Of a stretch of 64,000 bases of DNA, positions 1 through 8,251 are shown piece after piece. Both the position numbers and the translations under genes were made by a program. The DNA lies in the NCBI GenBank assembly GCA_963700185.1, contig CAVOWP010000008.1:288884-352883 (forward strand), read 5' to 3'. The notes beneath the pieces are model-generated. The model saw only the letters and a list, made by a program, of their open reading frames with translations. It was not told the DNA's origin and made no database searches. The DNA is from AP-15 sp963700185 (GTDB taxonomy: Bacteria > Pseudomonadota > Alphaproteobacteria > ATCC43930 > CGMCC-115725). Position 1 is the first letter of the stretch. Every line of letters starts with the position of its first letter.

Positions 1-53
1 CGACTAGGTCTGGCGCGTGCCATCGACACAACAAGGTAAAAGGAGGTTATGAA

Positions 54-467
54 ATGAGCAGCTTGAAGTCGGTTGGGATTGCAGGCGTTTTCGCACTTTT
101 CGGGGTCGCAGCGGTTGCGCCCGCGACGCTGTCGGCAACGGCTCGGATCATCGCCCCGGCCGAGGCCACAACGGCCTCCAAGCTCGGCGATCTTTCCTCG
201 TTCCGCACGATCGTCGTCGATACGGCGGGTTTGGTGGACAAGGGCGATATTCCGGCGGCGACGGCGCGGATCAAGGATCTGGAGACGACATGGGACGAGG
301 CTGAACCCTCGCTGAAGCCGCGCGCGCCTGCCGAGTGGCATACCGTGGACAAATCCATCGATCGCGCTCTGGCCGCATTACGGGCGAGCAAACCGGATCC
401 CGCTGCCTGCAAGCAAGCCCTGACCGATCTTCTCGCAACGATGGACCGCGCCGGCGCGCAGGCCTGA
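54..467 (+). CDS. Small exported protein upstream of a two-component system
   Basis: 137 residues. The N-terminus has a lysine, then a hydrophobic stretch (about residues 8-30), which reads as a signal peptide with export to the periplasm. The mature part is charged and probably helical, with no motif I recognise. An AGGAGG-like site lies about 7 bases before the ATG, which supports this start. It lies 29 bases before the PepSY gene and heads a four-gene co-directional run ending in the response regulator and kinase, so it may be a product or accessory of that system. That role is inferred from position only. Confidence 0.7.
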   Translation: MSSLKSVGIAGVFALFGVAAVAPATLSATARIIAPAEATTASKLGDLSSFRTIVVDTAGLVDKGDIPAATARIKDLETTWDEAEPSLKPRAPAEWHTVDKSIDRALAALRASKPDPAACKQALTDLLATMDRAGAQA

Positions 468-496
468 ACGCAAACCAGCGACTTGGAGCCTGGATA

Positions 497-817
497 ATGA
501 TAAACCAACACAGCGCTGCTGCCATTGCACTAGCCGGCATTCTCTTTCTTAGCGGCACAGGGCCCGTGCTCGCCGGCGCAAGCCGCGAGGCGCAGGAACA
601 GACCGCTCTGCAAGAAACCAGTCTGACCCTGTCACAGGCGATCGCGATCGCAGAGCACCAGACGGGCGGCAAGGCATATGACGCGGGCGTCGTTGTCGAC
701 CACGGCAAGCCGCGTGTGGTCGTCGAGACCAACGGGCCGACGGGCGTGCAGACGGTTATCATCGATGCGCAGAGCGGCCAAGTTGTCGGCGGCCATGCCG
801 GCGGTGTACCCGACTAG
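497..817 (+). CDS. Exported PepSY-domain protein
   Basis: 106 residues from the ATG at 497; an upstream extension in the same frame covers the previous gene and is not needed. A hydrophobic signal segment (about residues 8-27, ending near VLAGA) is followed by a single PepSY-like unit with the pattern TLSQAIAIAEHQTGGKA, then alternating strands ending in IDAQSGQVVGG. PepSY domains are periplasmic and often sit beside OmpR-type two-component systems, where they are thought to modulate peptidases or the sensor. It lies 27 bases before the response regulator gene, probably in one operon. A periplasmic modulator of the downstream kinase is plausible but inferred. Confidence 0.8.
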   Translation: MINQHSAAAIALAGILFLSGTGPVLAGASREAQEQTALQETSLTLSQAIAIAEHQTGGKAYDAGVVVDHGKPRVVVETNGPTGVQTVIIDAQSGQVVGGHAGGVPD

Positions 818-844
818 CTGCAAGCTTGGGGCGGCGGAGGCGGT

Positions 845-1534
845 ATGAAGGTCTTGTTGATCGAGGATGACCAGGAAACCTCCGCTTACGTCGCCCGCGG
901 CTTGCGTGAGCAAGGCCATGTCGTCGATCTCGCCGCCACCGGGCGCGACGGGTTATTCCTCGCCACCGAGGGCGGGCACGACGTGTTGATTGTCGATCGC
1001 ATGCTGCCGGGCCTCGACGGCATCGGTCTGGTCCAGGCTCTTCGCGGAACTGGGGTGAAGGCGCCGGTCCTGTTCCTGACTGCGCTCGGTGGCGTCGGCG
1101 ACCGCGTGCGGGGGCTTGATGCAGGCGGCGACGATTATCTCGTCAAGCCGTTCGCCTTTGCCGAGCTGCTTGCCCGCGTCAATGCGCTGGCCCGCCGCCC
1201 GCCGCTCTCCGACACCCCCACTGTGCTGCAAGCTGGTGATCTGGAAATGGACCTGCTCGGGCGCATCGTCACGCGCGGCGGCAAGACGATCGATCTGCAG
1301 CCGCGCGAGTTCCAGCTGCTCGCATTTCTGATGCGCAACGCAGACCGCGTGGTTACGAGGACGATGCTGCTGGAAGCGGTGTGGGATTTCCACTTCGATC
1401 CGAAGACGAACATCGTCGAGTCGCACATCAGCCGCTTGCGCTCGAAGCTCTCACAGTATGGCGGCGCGGAGTTGATACACACCGTGCGCGGCTCCGGCTA
1501 CGCTTTGCGGGCTCCTCCACCCGACGACCCGTGA
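845..1534 (+). CDS. OmpR/PhoB-family response regulator
   Basis: 229 residues. The receiver domain (about 1-115) has the acidic pair EDD near residues 7-9, the phospho-acceptor Asp51 in IVDRMLPGLDG, and the conserved Lys near residue 101 in DYLVKPF. The winged-helix DNA-binding domain (about 130-222) carries the family signature RLRSKL and the C-terminal wing HTVRGSGYAL. Length is normal. It is a phosphorylation-controlled transcription factor, presumably phosphorylated by the kinase encoded immediately downstream with an overlapping start. The target genes are not visible; the two exported proteins just upstream are the natural candidates. Confidence 0.93.
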   Translation: MKVLLIEDDQETSAYVARGLREQGHVVDLAATGRDGLFLATEGGHDVLIVDRMLPGLDGIGLVQALRGTGVKAPVLFLTALGGVGDRVRGLDAGGDDYLVKPFAFAELLARVNALARRPPLSDTPTVLQAGDLEMDLLGRIVTRGGKTIDLQPREFQLLAFLMRNADRVVTRTMLLEAVWDFHFDPKTNIVESHISRLRSKLSQYGGAELIHTVRGSGYALRAPPPDDP

Positions 1535-2958
1535 TCCGGATCGTCCTGCCCAGGCTGCTGCGGGTCGCAAGCTTCCGGTTCGCGGCATTTTACGTCGCCG
1601 TGTTCGCCGGATCGGCCCTCGTCCTGGGCCTTGCGGTCTTCTTCGAAGCCCGATCGGCGCTGCAGCAGCAGATGACGGCGCGCATCGAGACGGAGGTCGC
1701 GTTCCTAGGGGTAGAGTATCACTCCGGGGGCCTGGCGCATCTCATCGACATAGTGCGGAAGCGTGGGCAGGGCCCAAGCGCCCTCGACTACCTTGTGCAG
1801 GACCAGGCAGGATCGCATCTCGCGGGCGAAGTGCCGGCGACGCCGGCCCTCACACTAGGATGGACCACCATCGAAGTGCCGCAGGCCTCGGAGGATGGCG
1901 GCCGACCCGAGCGGGTCCGCGCCCTGGTCTCCGATCTCGGCGGCGTACTGCTCGCGGTCGGTGGCGATCTGCGGCAGGTCGATGAACTCGAGAAAGCCAT
2001 CGCCACCGCTTTTCTCTGGACCATCGGCCTTGCGGCGATGCTCGGCATCGTCGGTGGCGTGTTGCTGAGCCGAGCCTTTCTCAGGCGGGTCGATGCGATT
2101 TCGCGGACCGCAGAAGCGATCATCGACGGAGATCTGACTCGCCGAGTGCCGACGCGCGGGACGGGGGACGATCTGGATCGCCTCGCCGGCACGCTCAATC
2201 ACATGCTGGACCGCATCGGCGTCCTGATGGAGAGCTTGCGCCAGGTGAGCAGCGATGTGGCTCACGACCTGCGGACACCCTTGACCCGGCTTTATCAGCG
2301 GCTGGAAGGCGCACGGGCGCATGCGCAGTCGATGGCGGATTACGAGACCGCGATCGACGCCGCGACTGGCGAGGCGCAAAGGTTGCTGGACATTTTTTCG
2401 GCTTTGCTGCGGATCGCCCAGGTTGAAGGCTCGTCGTCGCGCTCCGGGGTTGGCGATGTCGATCTCACCGCTGTCGCGGAGACCGTCGCCGATGCGTATC
2501 GGCCGGATGCGGAAGAGGCGGGTCACACGCTGACCACGGCGATCAGCCAGAGTGTCGTCGTCAGCGGCGACAAGGAGCTGCTGACGCAGGCGCTCGCGAA
2601 CCTGGTAGAGAACGCGCTGCGCCACACGCCGCCGGGAACCCTCATCGATGTTCGCCTGGAAGGCAGCTCCGAAACCGGCGCGCGCCTTTTGGTCGAGGAT
2701 GACGGACCCGGCGTTGCGGAAGCCGACCTGCCGCATCTGACGGACCGCTTCTACCGTGGAGAAAGCAGCCGCACGACGCCAGGCAACGGCCTTGGCCTCA
2801 GCTTGGTCAGCGCCGTCGCCGAGCTCCATGGCGCGCGGTTGGAGCTGAATGTTATGCAACCCGGGTTGCGGGTCACCCTTTCCTTCCCGGCTGCCGCGAG
2901 GAGTTCTGATACGAACTGTCAGCCTTCACCTCGGCGCGCGTCGACCGTAGCAAGGTGA
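1531..2958 (+). CDS. Membrane sensor histidine kinase
   Basis: 475 residues from GTG at 1531, which overlaps the TGA of the response regulator (GTGA), so translation is probably coupled. There are two membrane segments (about residues 16-38 and 158-180) around a periplasmic loop of some 120 residues, then a HAMP linker (about 181-235). The phospho-accepting histidine is His245 in SDVAHDLRTPL. The ATPase part has an N box (NLVENALRHTPPG), G1 (DDGPGV) and G2 (GNGLGLSLV). This is the normal architecture of EnvZ/QseC-type kinases that phosphorylate OmpR-type partners. The longer reading frame starting at 1381 lies inside the regulator gene and is not a credible start. Confidence 0.93.
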   Translation: MIRIVLPRLLRVASFRFAAFYVAVFAGSALVLGLAVFFEARSALQQQMTARIETEVAFLGVEYHSGGLAHLIDIVRKRGQGPSALDYLVQDQAGSHLAGEVPATPALTLGWTTIEVPQASEDGGRPERVRALVSDLGGVLLAVGGDLRQVDELEKAIATAFLWTIGLAAMLGIVGGVLLSRAFLRRVDAISRTAEAIIDGDLTRRVPTRGTGDDLDRLAGTLNHMLDRIGVLMESLRQVSSDVAHDLRTPLTRLYQRLEGARAHAQSMADYETAIDAATGEAQRLLDIFSALLRIAQVEGSSSRSGVGDVDLTAVAETVADAYRPDAEEAGHTLTTAISQSVVVSGDKELLTQALANLVENALRHTPPGTLIDVRLEGSSETGARLLVEDDGPGVAEADLPHLTDRFYRGESSRTTPGNGLGLSLVSAVAELHGARLELNVMQPGLRVTLSFPAAARSSDTNCQPSPRRASTVAR

Positions 2959-2981
2959 TGGTGCTCGACGCCGCCGCCGGT

Positions 2982-3369
2982 TCAAACCCAGGGATCGATC
3001 AATTCCAGCCGGCAACCGGCAAAGTCTCCGACGTTTCGCGTCGCCAGGACGGCGCGGCGGGACCGGGCGATGGCGGCGATGCGCGCGTCGGCCTCGGAAA
3101 TCGGCCGCCCGGCGCGACGCCAACTCGCAGCGATGTCGGCGAATTCACGAGCCGCGGCGCTGTCGAAGGGCAATACGCGACCCGCGAGATCCTCCGCGAA
3201 TATCAGCTCTACTAACGACCAAGGATTGCCGCCGCCTGCCGAGCTCCGACTCGGTGATCGCCATCGTGAAAAACGCCGAGGCGGCCTCGGAACGCATCCA
3301 TTCCAGCACTCTGGTCGACGGCGTTGGACGCAAGGTCTCCGACAATACGTTCGTGTCGAGGATGATCAT
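2982..3369 (-). pseudogene. Broken PIN-domain toxin gene (VapC/FitB type)
   Basis: The start reads MIILDTNVLSETLRP, the PIN N-terminus with its first catalytic Asp. After ITESELG about ten residues of the family pattern are missing and the frame changes. The other frame picks up at FAEDLAGRVLPFDSAAAREF and continues through ISEADARIAAIARS to LATRNVGDF and a normal IDPW end. The toxin is therefore interrupted by an internal deletion with a frameshift and should not give a working RNase. Its ATG at 3369 overlaps the antitoxin stop, the usual vapBC coupling. The broken state is read directly; the family assignment is by motif. Confidence 0.75.
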
Positions 3370-3612
3370 GTGAAATCGGGCGACTGCCGCATAGGTCCGC
3401 GCACCGGCAGCGCCAGGTCGACGCCGCCCAAGCGTTCGAACTCTTCTGCGGATCGCGTCGGCCAGATTTCCCGCCTGGGCAGGCTCCTGCGCGAGAGCCG
3501 CGCGCAAGATGTCTGGTGCCTCGTCCTCCATCGACCGGTTCCGTTGCGCCGCCCGCAGCCGCAACTTTCGCTTCACCGTCTCATCCAGATTACGGATCGT
3601 GATGCTGGCCAT
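3366..3612 (-). pseudogene. Frameshifted antitoxin gene (VapB/FitA type)
   Basis: It starts MASITIRNLDETVKRKLRLR, a ribbon-helix-helix antitoxin N-terminus, and runs to ADAIRRR. There an apparent extra base shifts the frame. The expected tail, FERLGGVDLALPVRGPMRQ, is in the next frame and ends at a TGA overlapping the toxin ATG. In the shifted frame the antitoxin reads straight into the toxin start, giving an odd fused frame. Both partners are damaged, so the module looks dead. A sequencing error could explain this single base, but not the deletion in the toxin. Confidence 0.7.
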
Positions 3613-3628
3613 GCGCAACTCGTTCTGA

Positions 3629-3644
3629 AATCATTGCAATCATT
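3629..3644 (-). promoter_or_regulatory. Possible operator of the vapBC module
   Basis: Two copies of AATCATT separated by GC (AATGATT on the coding strand) lie 17 bases upstream of the antitoxin start. Short repeats in this position usually bind the antitoxin for autoregulation. This is a position-and-repeat argument only. Confidence 0.35.
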
Positions 3645-3783
3645 TTAATCACTGCAGCTTACCACCGAAACGTGGATGCGCGAAGACTAGAGGGAGGTGC
3701 CGGCGACCGGCGAGACTTCCCGGGGCCCGGCGGGGCTGTGCTAGATTGACCCGGTGAGTTGCGGGAGAACCGCCGGCGAACGC

Positions 3784-4041
3784 ATGCGAGGCAAGTGCGT
3801 GAATCCTCTTCTAGAGCGAATTTCGATAGACCCGAGAATTTGCGGCGGAAAGCCCTGTATCAAGGGGACCCGGATTTGGGTCTCGCTCATCCTCGATTTT
3901 CTGGCCGACGACATGACCGAGGCCGAACTGCTCGACCAATATCCGGGACTGACCCACGAGGATGTCTTGGTGGCGATCGCATACGGCGCCGAAGCAGCCC
4001 GGCAGCGCGTCATCCCCGTCCCCGCCGAAAATACGGCGTGA
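3784..4041 (+). CDS. DUF433 family protein, probable orphan antitoxin
   Basis: 85 residues from ATG at 3784; GTG starts at 3754 and 3799 are possible. The core ISIDPRICGGKPCIKGTRIWVSLILDFL followed here by LTHEDVLVAIAYGAE is the DUF433 signature, a small helix-turn-helix-like fold usually encoded just before a PIN-like DUF5615 toxin. No toxin follows: the next bases are a scrap of prfC. The gene is either an orphan antitoxin or the survivor of a deletion. It is close to the broken vapBC pair, so this stretch may have been a toxin-antitoxin hotspot. Confidence 0.75.
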   Translation: MRGKCVNPLLERISIDPRICGGKPCIKGTRIWVSLILDFLADDMTEAELLDQYPGLTHEDVLVAIAYGAEAARQRVIPVPAENTA

Positions 4042-4054
4042 GATTTCCTCGGCG

Positions 4055-4108
4055 ATGATCGAGGAAAGGCCGAACATCCGCTTCAACGAAACCCGCGAGC
4101 TGAGCTGA
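4055..4108 (+). pseudogene. Remnant of the 3' end of a second prfC
   Basis: Reads MIEERPNIRFNETRELS then stop. The genuine prfC at 6658-8244 ends TIEEWPKIQFKETREQS then stop, and the two DNA stretches match base by base over most of this length, including the bases just after the stop. It is 17 codons of a divergent second copy, not an independent gene. Confidence 0.7.
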
Positions 4109-4124
4109 GAGGGAGGCGCGGTGC

Positions 4125-5417
4125 TCATTCCTCTCCCAGCCGCCTCGCCATCAGGCGTTTCATGGGCGGCAATGCGTCGATAACGCGCATCGTCAGTCGC
4201 GAGAGCATCAGCGCCGGCGGGCTGTCGGTGACGGTCTGGTGCATCGCCTTTAATGAATTGCGCACGGCACGAAAACCGTAGTCGCGCATGCCGGCCTCGT
4301 AGTCGTGGATCGCCTCGAGGAGATCGCGCTCGCCACGATGCGCCGCGACGAGCGCGCGTTTGAGCCGCGCGGCGTCTTTGATCGCGACATTCGCGCCGAT
4401 GCCGCGATACGGGGTCATTGAATGGATGGCGTCCCCGAGAAGGGTGATGCGCTCGGTCCGCCATGGGGCGATCGGCACCGACGTGCGGATCGGGAGACAC
4501 GAGATCGTCGTCGGATCGGCGAGCCCGACCAGGTCGCGAAAGGCCCGCGACCAGCCGTACATTGCGCGCGCAGCGGCCGCCGTCAGCGCGCCGCTGTCCG
4601 CCCACTCGGCCTCGCGCAGACCAAACTTTTCCCGCTTGGCGCTGAGCGCCCACATCAGGTAGCTGCGCGTGTTTTCGTACAGGTTTCCGGCGTCGGCGAG
4701 GGCCGGCTCGTTGCCGCCGATGCCGCCGATCGGGCCGCCGGCCATTTCCTGGATCGCGACAAAGAGCCCGAGACCTCCGCGTGCGGCGACGAGGCTGATG
4801 CCGTCGAGCAACGGCCGCGCGATGCGATCCCGCGCCGTGTCGAGAAAGACCTTGCCGGCGATGCCGGCGACGCCGGTGTCGATGCGCTGCGCGTGCGGCA
4901 GGAACTGCCGGCGCACGCGCGAGCCGCCACCGTCGGCGGCGACCAGAACGTCGCTCTCGGCCGATGTGCCGTCCTCGAAATACGCGATGATCCGCCCGCC
5001 GCGTTGCTCGTAGCACTCGAAGGTCTTGCCAAAATGCACATCGTCGAGCTCCGCGAGCAGCAGCTGTCGCAGCGTGATGCGGCTTGCGGCGCGGTGGCGT
5101 GCGACCGGATCCGTGCTCGCGACGAGATCGCCTTCGAATGCGAGCAGCACGCGCATCTGCTCGGTGAAGAACCGGACCGTCGTGTTAGGCGCTCCGCAAG
5201 TGCGGTCAAAGACGTCGAACAGATTCGGCGGCAGGCATTCATGCAAGGCGAGGCTGCCGGTCGGACTGATGTGCACCCGGTAGCCCTGCAGGCGATCGGT
5301 CAGGGTGCGGTCGCGCTCATAAAGCGCGGCGCTGACCCCGGCCTGCTTGAGGCCCTGCGCGAGCGTGAGGCCGCCGATGCCGCCGCCGATGATCAGGACA
5401 TGGAAGGGTTCGGGCAT
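4125..5417 (-). CDS. FAD-dependent monooxygenase (aromatic hydroxylase type)
   Basis: 430 residues from the ATG at 5417, chosen because an AAAGGAG site sits about 7 bases upstream; an in-frame ATG at 5435 lies upstream of that site. The N-terminal Rossmann motif GGGIGGLTLAQGL binds FAD. A mid-protein ADGGGSRVR matches the DG motif, and GDAIHSMTPYRGIGANVAI is the GD motif near the C-terminus. This is the group A flavoprotein hydroxylase layout, using NAD(P)H and O2 on an aromatic or polyketide-like substrate that cannot be predicted. A PadR regulator lies upstream on the same strand, so induction by a phenolic or toxic compound is a reasonable guess. Confidence 0.85.
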   Translation of the reverse strand: MPEPFHVLIIGGGIGGLTLAQGLKQAGVSAALYERDRTLTDRLQGYRVHISPTGSLALHECLPPNLFDVFDRTCGAPNTTVRFFTEQMRVLLAFEGDLVASTDPVARHRAASRITLRQLLLAELDDVHFGKTFECYEQRGGRIIAYFEDGTSAESDVLVAADGGGSRVRRQFLPHAQRIDTGVAGIAGKVFLDTARDRIARPLLDGISLVAARGGLGLFVAIQEMAGGPIGGIGGNEPALADAGNLYENTRSYLMWALSAKREKFGLREAEWADSGALTAAAARAMYGWSRAFRDLVGLADPTTISCLPIRTSVPIAPWRTERITLLGDAIHSMTPYRGIGANVAIKDAARLKRALVAAHRGERDLLEAIHDYEAGMRDYGFRAVRNSLKAMHQTVTDSPPALMLSRLTMRVIDALPPMKRLMARRLGEE

Positions 5418-5558
5418 TTTGAGCTCCTTTGACACGACACCAGGTGTCGGCGCCCAATCTTTGCGATTGAGGCCGGTGTTCTCGCGGAGCCTTCACTGCT
5501 AATTTGTGGCTGCGGGCCTGAAGTCAGCGCGCTCCGCGCGTTCGGTTTTCGGGTGCAA

Positions 5559-5588
5559 GCCCCGGCGATGTTGCAGCATCGTCGGGGC
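5559..5588 (-). terminator. Strong hairpin after padR
   Basis: Twelve-base arms (GCCCCGGCGATG and CATCGTCGGGGC) pair with one G-T wobble around a six-base loop. It lies 24 bases beyond the padR stop and 141 bases before the monooxygenase start. No T-run follows, so it may attenuate or protect RNA ends rather than act as a classic terminator. Confidence 0.5.
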
Positions 5589-5612
5589 CCGCCTTCGATA
5601 AGTGCGATCGGA

Positions 5613-6317
5613 TTACATGGCCGCCTCCCCAGTGGCGTCCCCTGCGGCGCCCGGTGGCTCGTGCTGGCGCGCGGAAGCTGCTTGCAGCTCGCGCCACAGC
5701 TCAACCGGGCCCCAGCCCTCTTCGGCGATGCGGCGGACGAGCTCGTTGACGAAAGCGAGTTCGGCCTTGATCAGCGCAAGCGCGAATTCGGTTTCTACGA
5801 CGAATAGCGGCGGAAATTTCTTCCCGACGAGCTGCGGCGGCAATTGCTCGGGCGGAACCGGCAGTTCCTGTTGTGCGAGCGCGGCGAGATGCGCCTCGAT
5901 CCGGGCAGCCTCGGCCGATAGCCGCAGCGCCCGATGCCGCAGCAGGGCTACCGCCTCTTCGGGAGGCAGCACGGGCAACAGGCTGAGCCCGGCCGCAAAT
6001 TGCGGATATTCGTTCACCGGTTCACGCAGCAGATCGTGCATCCAAGCGCGCAACTCGTCATACCCGGATGGAGTGAGCTGGAAGACGGTCCGCTCCGGCC
6101 GCTTGCCCTCGCGCGAAGACTCCTTGGTGCTGATGAAGCCCCGCTTCACCAACAGCTCGATCACGGTATAGAGGGAGCCGTAGCGAATTTTGATGCTCTC
6201 GCCCTTGTGACGCTGCTTCAGCGTGGCCGCCATCTCGTAGGGATGCATCGGCCGCTCGAACAACAGCGCCAGCACCGCCAGCGCGAGCGGATTGGAGGGA
6301 TGTGAGAGCGTAGTCAT
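5613..6317 (-). CDS. PadR-family transcriptional regulator
   Basis: 234 residues. The winged-helix domain (about 10-95) carries the PadR pattern LAVLALLFERPMHPYEMA, then IRYGSLYTVIELLVKRGFI and the wing ending RTVFQLTPSGYDEL. A long C-terminal helical region (about 105-215) forms the dimer arm of the PadR-s2 / Vir-like class. The last 20 residues are low-complexity. PadR proteins usually repress detoxification or efflux genes and their own gene, and are released by a small ligand. The monooxygenase downstream on the same strand is the obvious target. A palindromic site lies just upstream of its own start. Confidence 0.9.
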   Translation of the reverse strand: MTTLSHPSNPLALAVLALLFERPMHPYEMAATLKQRHKGESIKIRYGSLYTVIELLVKRGFISTKESSREGKRPERTVFQLTPSGYDELRAWMHDLLREPVNEYPQFAAGLSLLPVLPPEEAVALLRHRALRLSAEAARIEAHLAALAQQELPVPPEQLPPQLVGKKFPPLFVVETEFALALIKAELAFVNELVRRIAEEGWGPVELWRELQAASARQHEPPGAAGDATGEAAM

Positions 6318-6340
6318 TTCGAACAGTTCTTAAACGCAAC

Positions 6341-6364
6341 CGTATATCCGGCAGCGTATATACG
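6341..6364 (-). promoter_or_regulatory. Candidate PadR operator
   Basis: CGTATA and TATACG are arranged as an inverted repeat with 12 bases between, overlapping a perfect GTATATAC palindrome at 6356-6363. It sits 24-47 bases before the padR ATG in an otherwise GC-rich stretch. PadR proteins bind AT-rich palindromes of this size and often autoregulate. The assignment is inferred. Confidence 0.5.
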
Positions 6365-6424
6365 TGCACGGCGCACGCGACGCAAGACCGATTTTCGGCG
6401 GTTAGAGCAGGTCGCGATTTTAAC

Positions 6425-6489
6425 GAGCGCGAGCGCGGCATCTCCGTATCCTCGGCTCGCCTTCAACCTGTTGGACACGCCGGGCCACC
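6425..6489 (+). pseudogene. Remnant of the 5' part of a second prfC
   Basis: The bases match prfC from 6838 onward: the ERERGIS stretch is followed, after a deletion of about 26 bases, by the LAFNLLDTPGHQ region (the GTPase G3 motif). Differences are scattered, so it is an old divergent copy rather than a fresh duplicate. With the tail piece at 4055-4108 it brackets the monooxygenase and padR genes. The rest of 6318-6657 holds the padR upstream region and nothing else I recognise. Confidence 0.65.
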
Positions 6490-6657
6490 GGCGAGAGCCG
6501 GTGCCCATGGCAGAATCAGTTCTCTTTGAAGTTGTGGTACGCCCAGATACGGCGGTTGGCAAAGAGGTGCCCCCTCCTCATATCCACCGCGGAGTAACAA
6601 CGCAACGGGACCGCTTACTAGCGACGGCCCATAACAAGCAGCAGTCCAAGCCCATTG

Positions 6658-8244
6658 ATGAGTATCCTGACTGACGAGATTGCGCGCCGGCGCACCTTTG
6701 CGATCATTTCGCACCCGGACGCCGGCAAGACCACGTTGACCGAGAAATTGCTGCTGTTTGGCGGGGCGATCCAGCTGGCGGGCGAGGTGAAGGCGCGGGG
6801 CGACCGGAGGCGGGCGCGCTCGGACTGGATGGCGATCGAGCGCGAGCGCGGCATTTCGGTGTCGTCGGCGGTGATGAGCTTTGAGTATGAGGGGCTCGCC
6901 TTCAACCTCCTCGACACGCCTGGCCACCAGGATTTCAGCGAGGACACCTACCGCACCCTGACTGCGGTCGACAGTGCGGTGATGGTGCTCGACGCTGCCA
7001 AGGGCATCGAGGAGCAGACCCGCAAGCTGTTCGAGGTCTGCCGGTTGCGCGACGTGCCGATCATCACCTTTGTCAACAAGCTCGACCGCGAAAGCCGCGA
7101 CCCATTCGATCTATTGGACGAGATCGAGCAGTCTCTGGCGCTCGATGTGACGCCGGCCTCCTGGCCGATCGGCATGGGGCGCGACTTTCTCGGTACCTAC
7201 GATTTGTTCGCCGATGCGCTCCTGTTGTTCGAGCGCGGCGTCCGCGACCGGGTCACCGAGCCGGTCCGCTGCAGCGGTCTCGATGACCCGCAATTGGCGC
7301 GGCTCTTGCCGAAAGAAGCGTTTGCCAAATTGCGCGAGGAGGTCGAGATGGCGAAGGGGCTGTGTCCGCCCTTCGACCCGCAAGCCTATCGCGAGGGCCA
7401 TCTGACACCGGTCTTTTTCGGCAGTGCGCTGAACAATTTCGGGGTGCGCGAATTATTGCACGGAGTCGCCGAGCTGGCCCCGGCGCCGCGCCCGCAGCCC
7501 GCGCAACCGCGGCCGATCTCGCCGGACGAGCCCGCGGTCGCCGGTTTCGTCTTCAAGGTGCAGGCCAATATCGACCCGCAGCACCGCGACCGCATCGCCT
7601 TTGTGCGGCTCGCCTCGGGGCGTTTCCAGCGCGGCATGAAATTGAAGAACATCCGCACCGGGCGCCAGATGTCGGTGCAGGCCCCGGTGTTTTTCCTCGC
7701 CCGCGAGCGCAACCTCGCCGAGGAGGCCTGGCCCGGCGACATCATCGGCATTCCCAACCACGGGAGCCTCAGGATCGGCGACACCCTGACCGAGAGCGAG
7801 GCGCTGCGCATCACCGGCATCCCGAGCTTTGCGCCGGAGATCCTGCGGCGGGTCAAGATCGAGGATCCGATGAAGACAAAGCATCTGCGCCACGCCCTCG
7901 AGCAACTGGCCGAGGAGGGAGTGACCCGCGTCTTCAAGCCGCTCGCCGGCGGCGATTGGCTCATCGGCGTTGTCGGCGCATTGCAGCTCGATGTGCTGAC
8001 GGCGCGGCTCGCCGCCGAATACGACCTCGCGACCCGCCTCGACGGCGCGCCCTTTCAGGCGGCGCGCTGGCTCGAAGCCGACGACCGCGGCGAGCTCGAG
8101 CGCTTCCGCTTGAAGAACCCTTCGGCCAGCGCCGAGGACCATGACGGCGTGCCCGTCTTCCTCGCCCGCAACGCCTGGGATCTGCGCACGACGATCGAGG
8201 AATGGCCGAAGATCCAGTTCAAGGAAACCCGCGAGCAGAGCTGA
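6658..8244 (+). CDS. prfC: Peptide chain release factor 3
   Basis: 528 residues from ATG at 6658; a TTG directly before it is possible. It is a translational GTPase in the cytosol that removes RF1 or RF2 from the ribosome after termination. G1 is SHPDAGKTTLTEK, the switch I region has ERERGISVSS, G3 is DTPGHQDF and G4 is NKLDRE. Domains II and III follow, with the RF3-type stretch KIEDPMKTKHLRHALEQL and GVVGALQLDVL. Length matches the family (about 527-530). It appears monocistronic. Pieces of another copy lie upstream at 4055-4108 and 6425-6489. Confidence 0.96.
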   Translation: MSILTDEIARRRTFAIISHPDAGKTTLTEKLLLFGGAIQLAGEVKARGDRRRARSDWMAIERERGISVSSAVMSFEYEGLAFNLLDTPGHQDFSEDTYRTLTAVDSAVMVLDAAKGIEEQTRKLFEVCRLRDVPIITFVNKLDRESRDPFDLLDEIEQSLALDVTPASWPIGMGRDFLGTYDLFADALLLFERGVRDRVTEPVRCSGLDDPQLARLLPKEAFAKLREEVEMAKGLCPPFDPQAYREGHLTPVFFGSALNNFGVRELLHGVAELAPAPRPQPAQPRPISPDEPAVAGFVFKVQANIDPQHRDRIAFVRLASGRFQRGMKLKNIRTGRQMSVQAPVFFLARERNLAEEAWPGDIIGIPNHGSLRIGDTLTESEALRITGIPSFAPEILRRVKIEDPMKTKHLRHALEQLAEEGVTRVFKPLAGGDWLIGVVGALQLDVLTARLAAEYDLATRLDGAPFQAARWLEADDRGELERFRLKNPSASAEDHDGVPVFLARNAWDLRTTIEEWPKIQFKETREQS

Positions 8245-8251
8245 GGGAGGG

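Noticed and set aside
1381..1530. Longer N-terminus for the histidine kinase
   Set aside because: It lies wholly inside the response regulator gene; GTG at 1531 gives the normal start and overlap.
2955..3648. Plus-strand genes over the vapBC region
   Set aside because: Frames at 2955-3215 and 3070-3648 are antisense to clear PIN and antitoxin motifs and show no motifs of their own.
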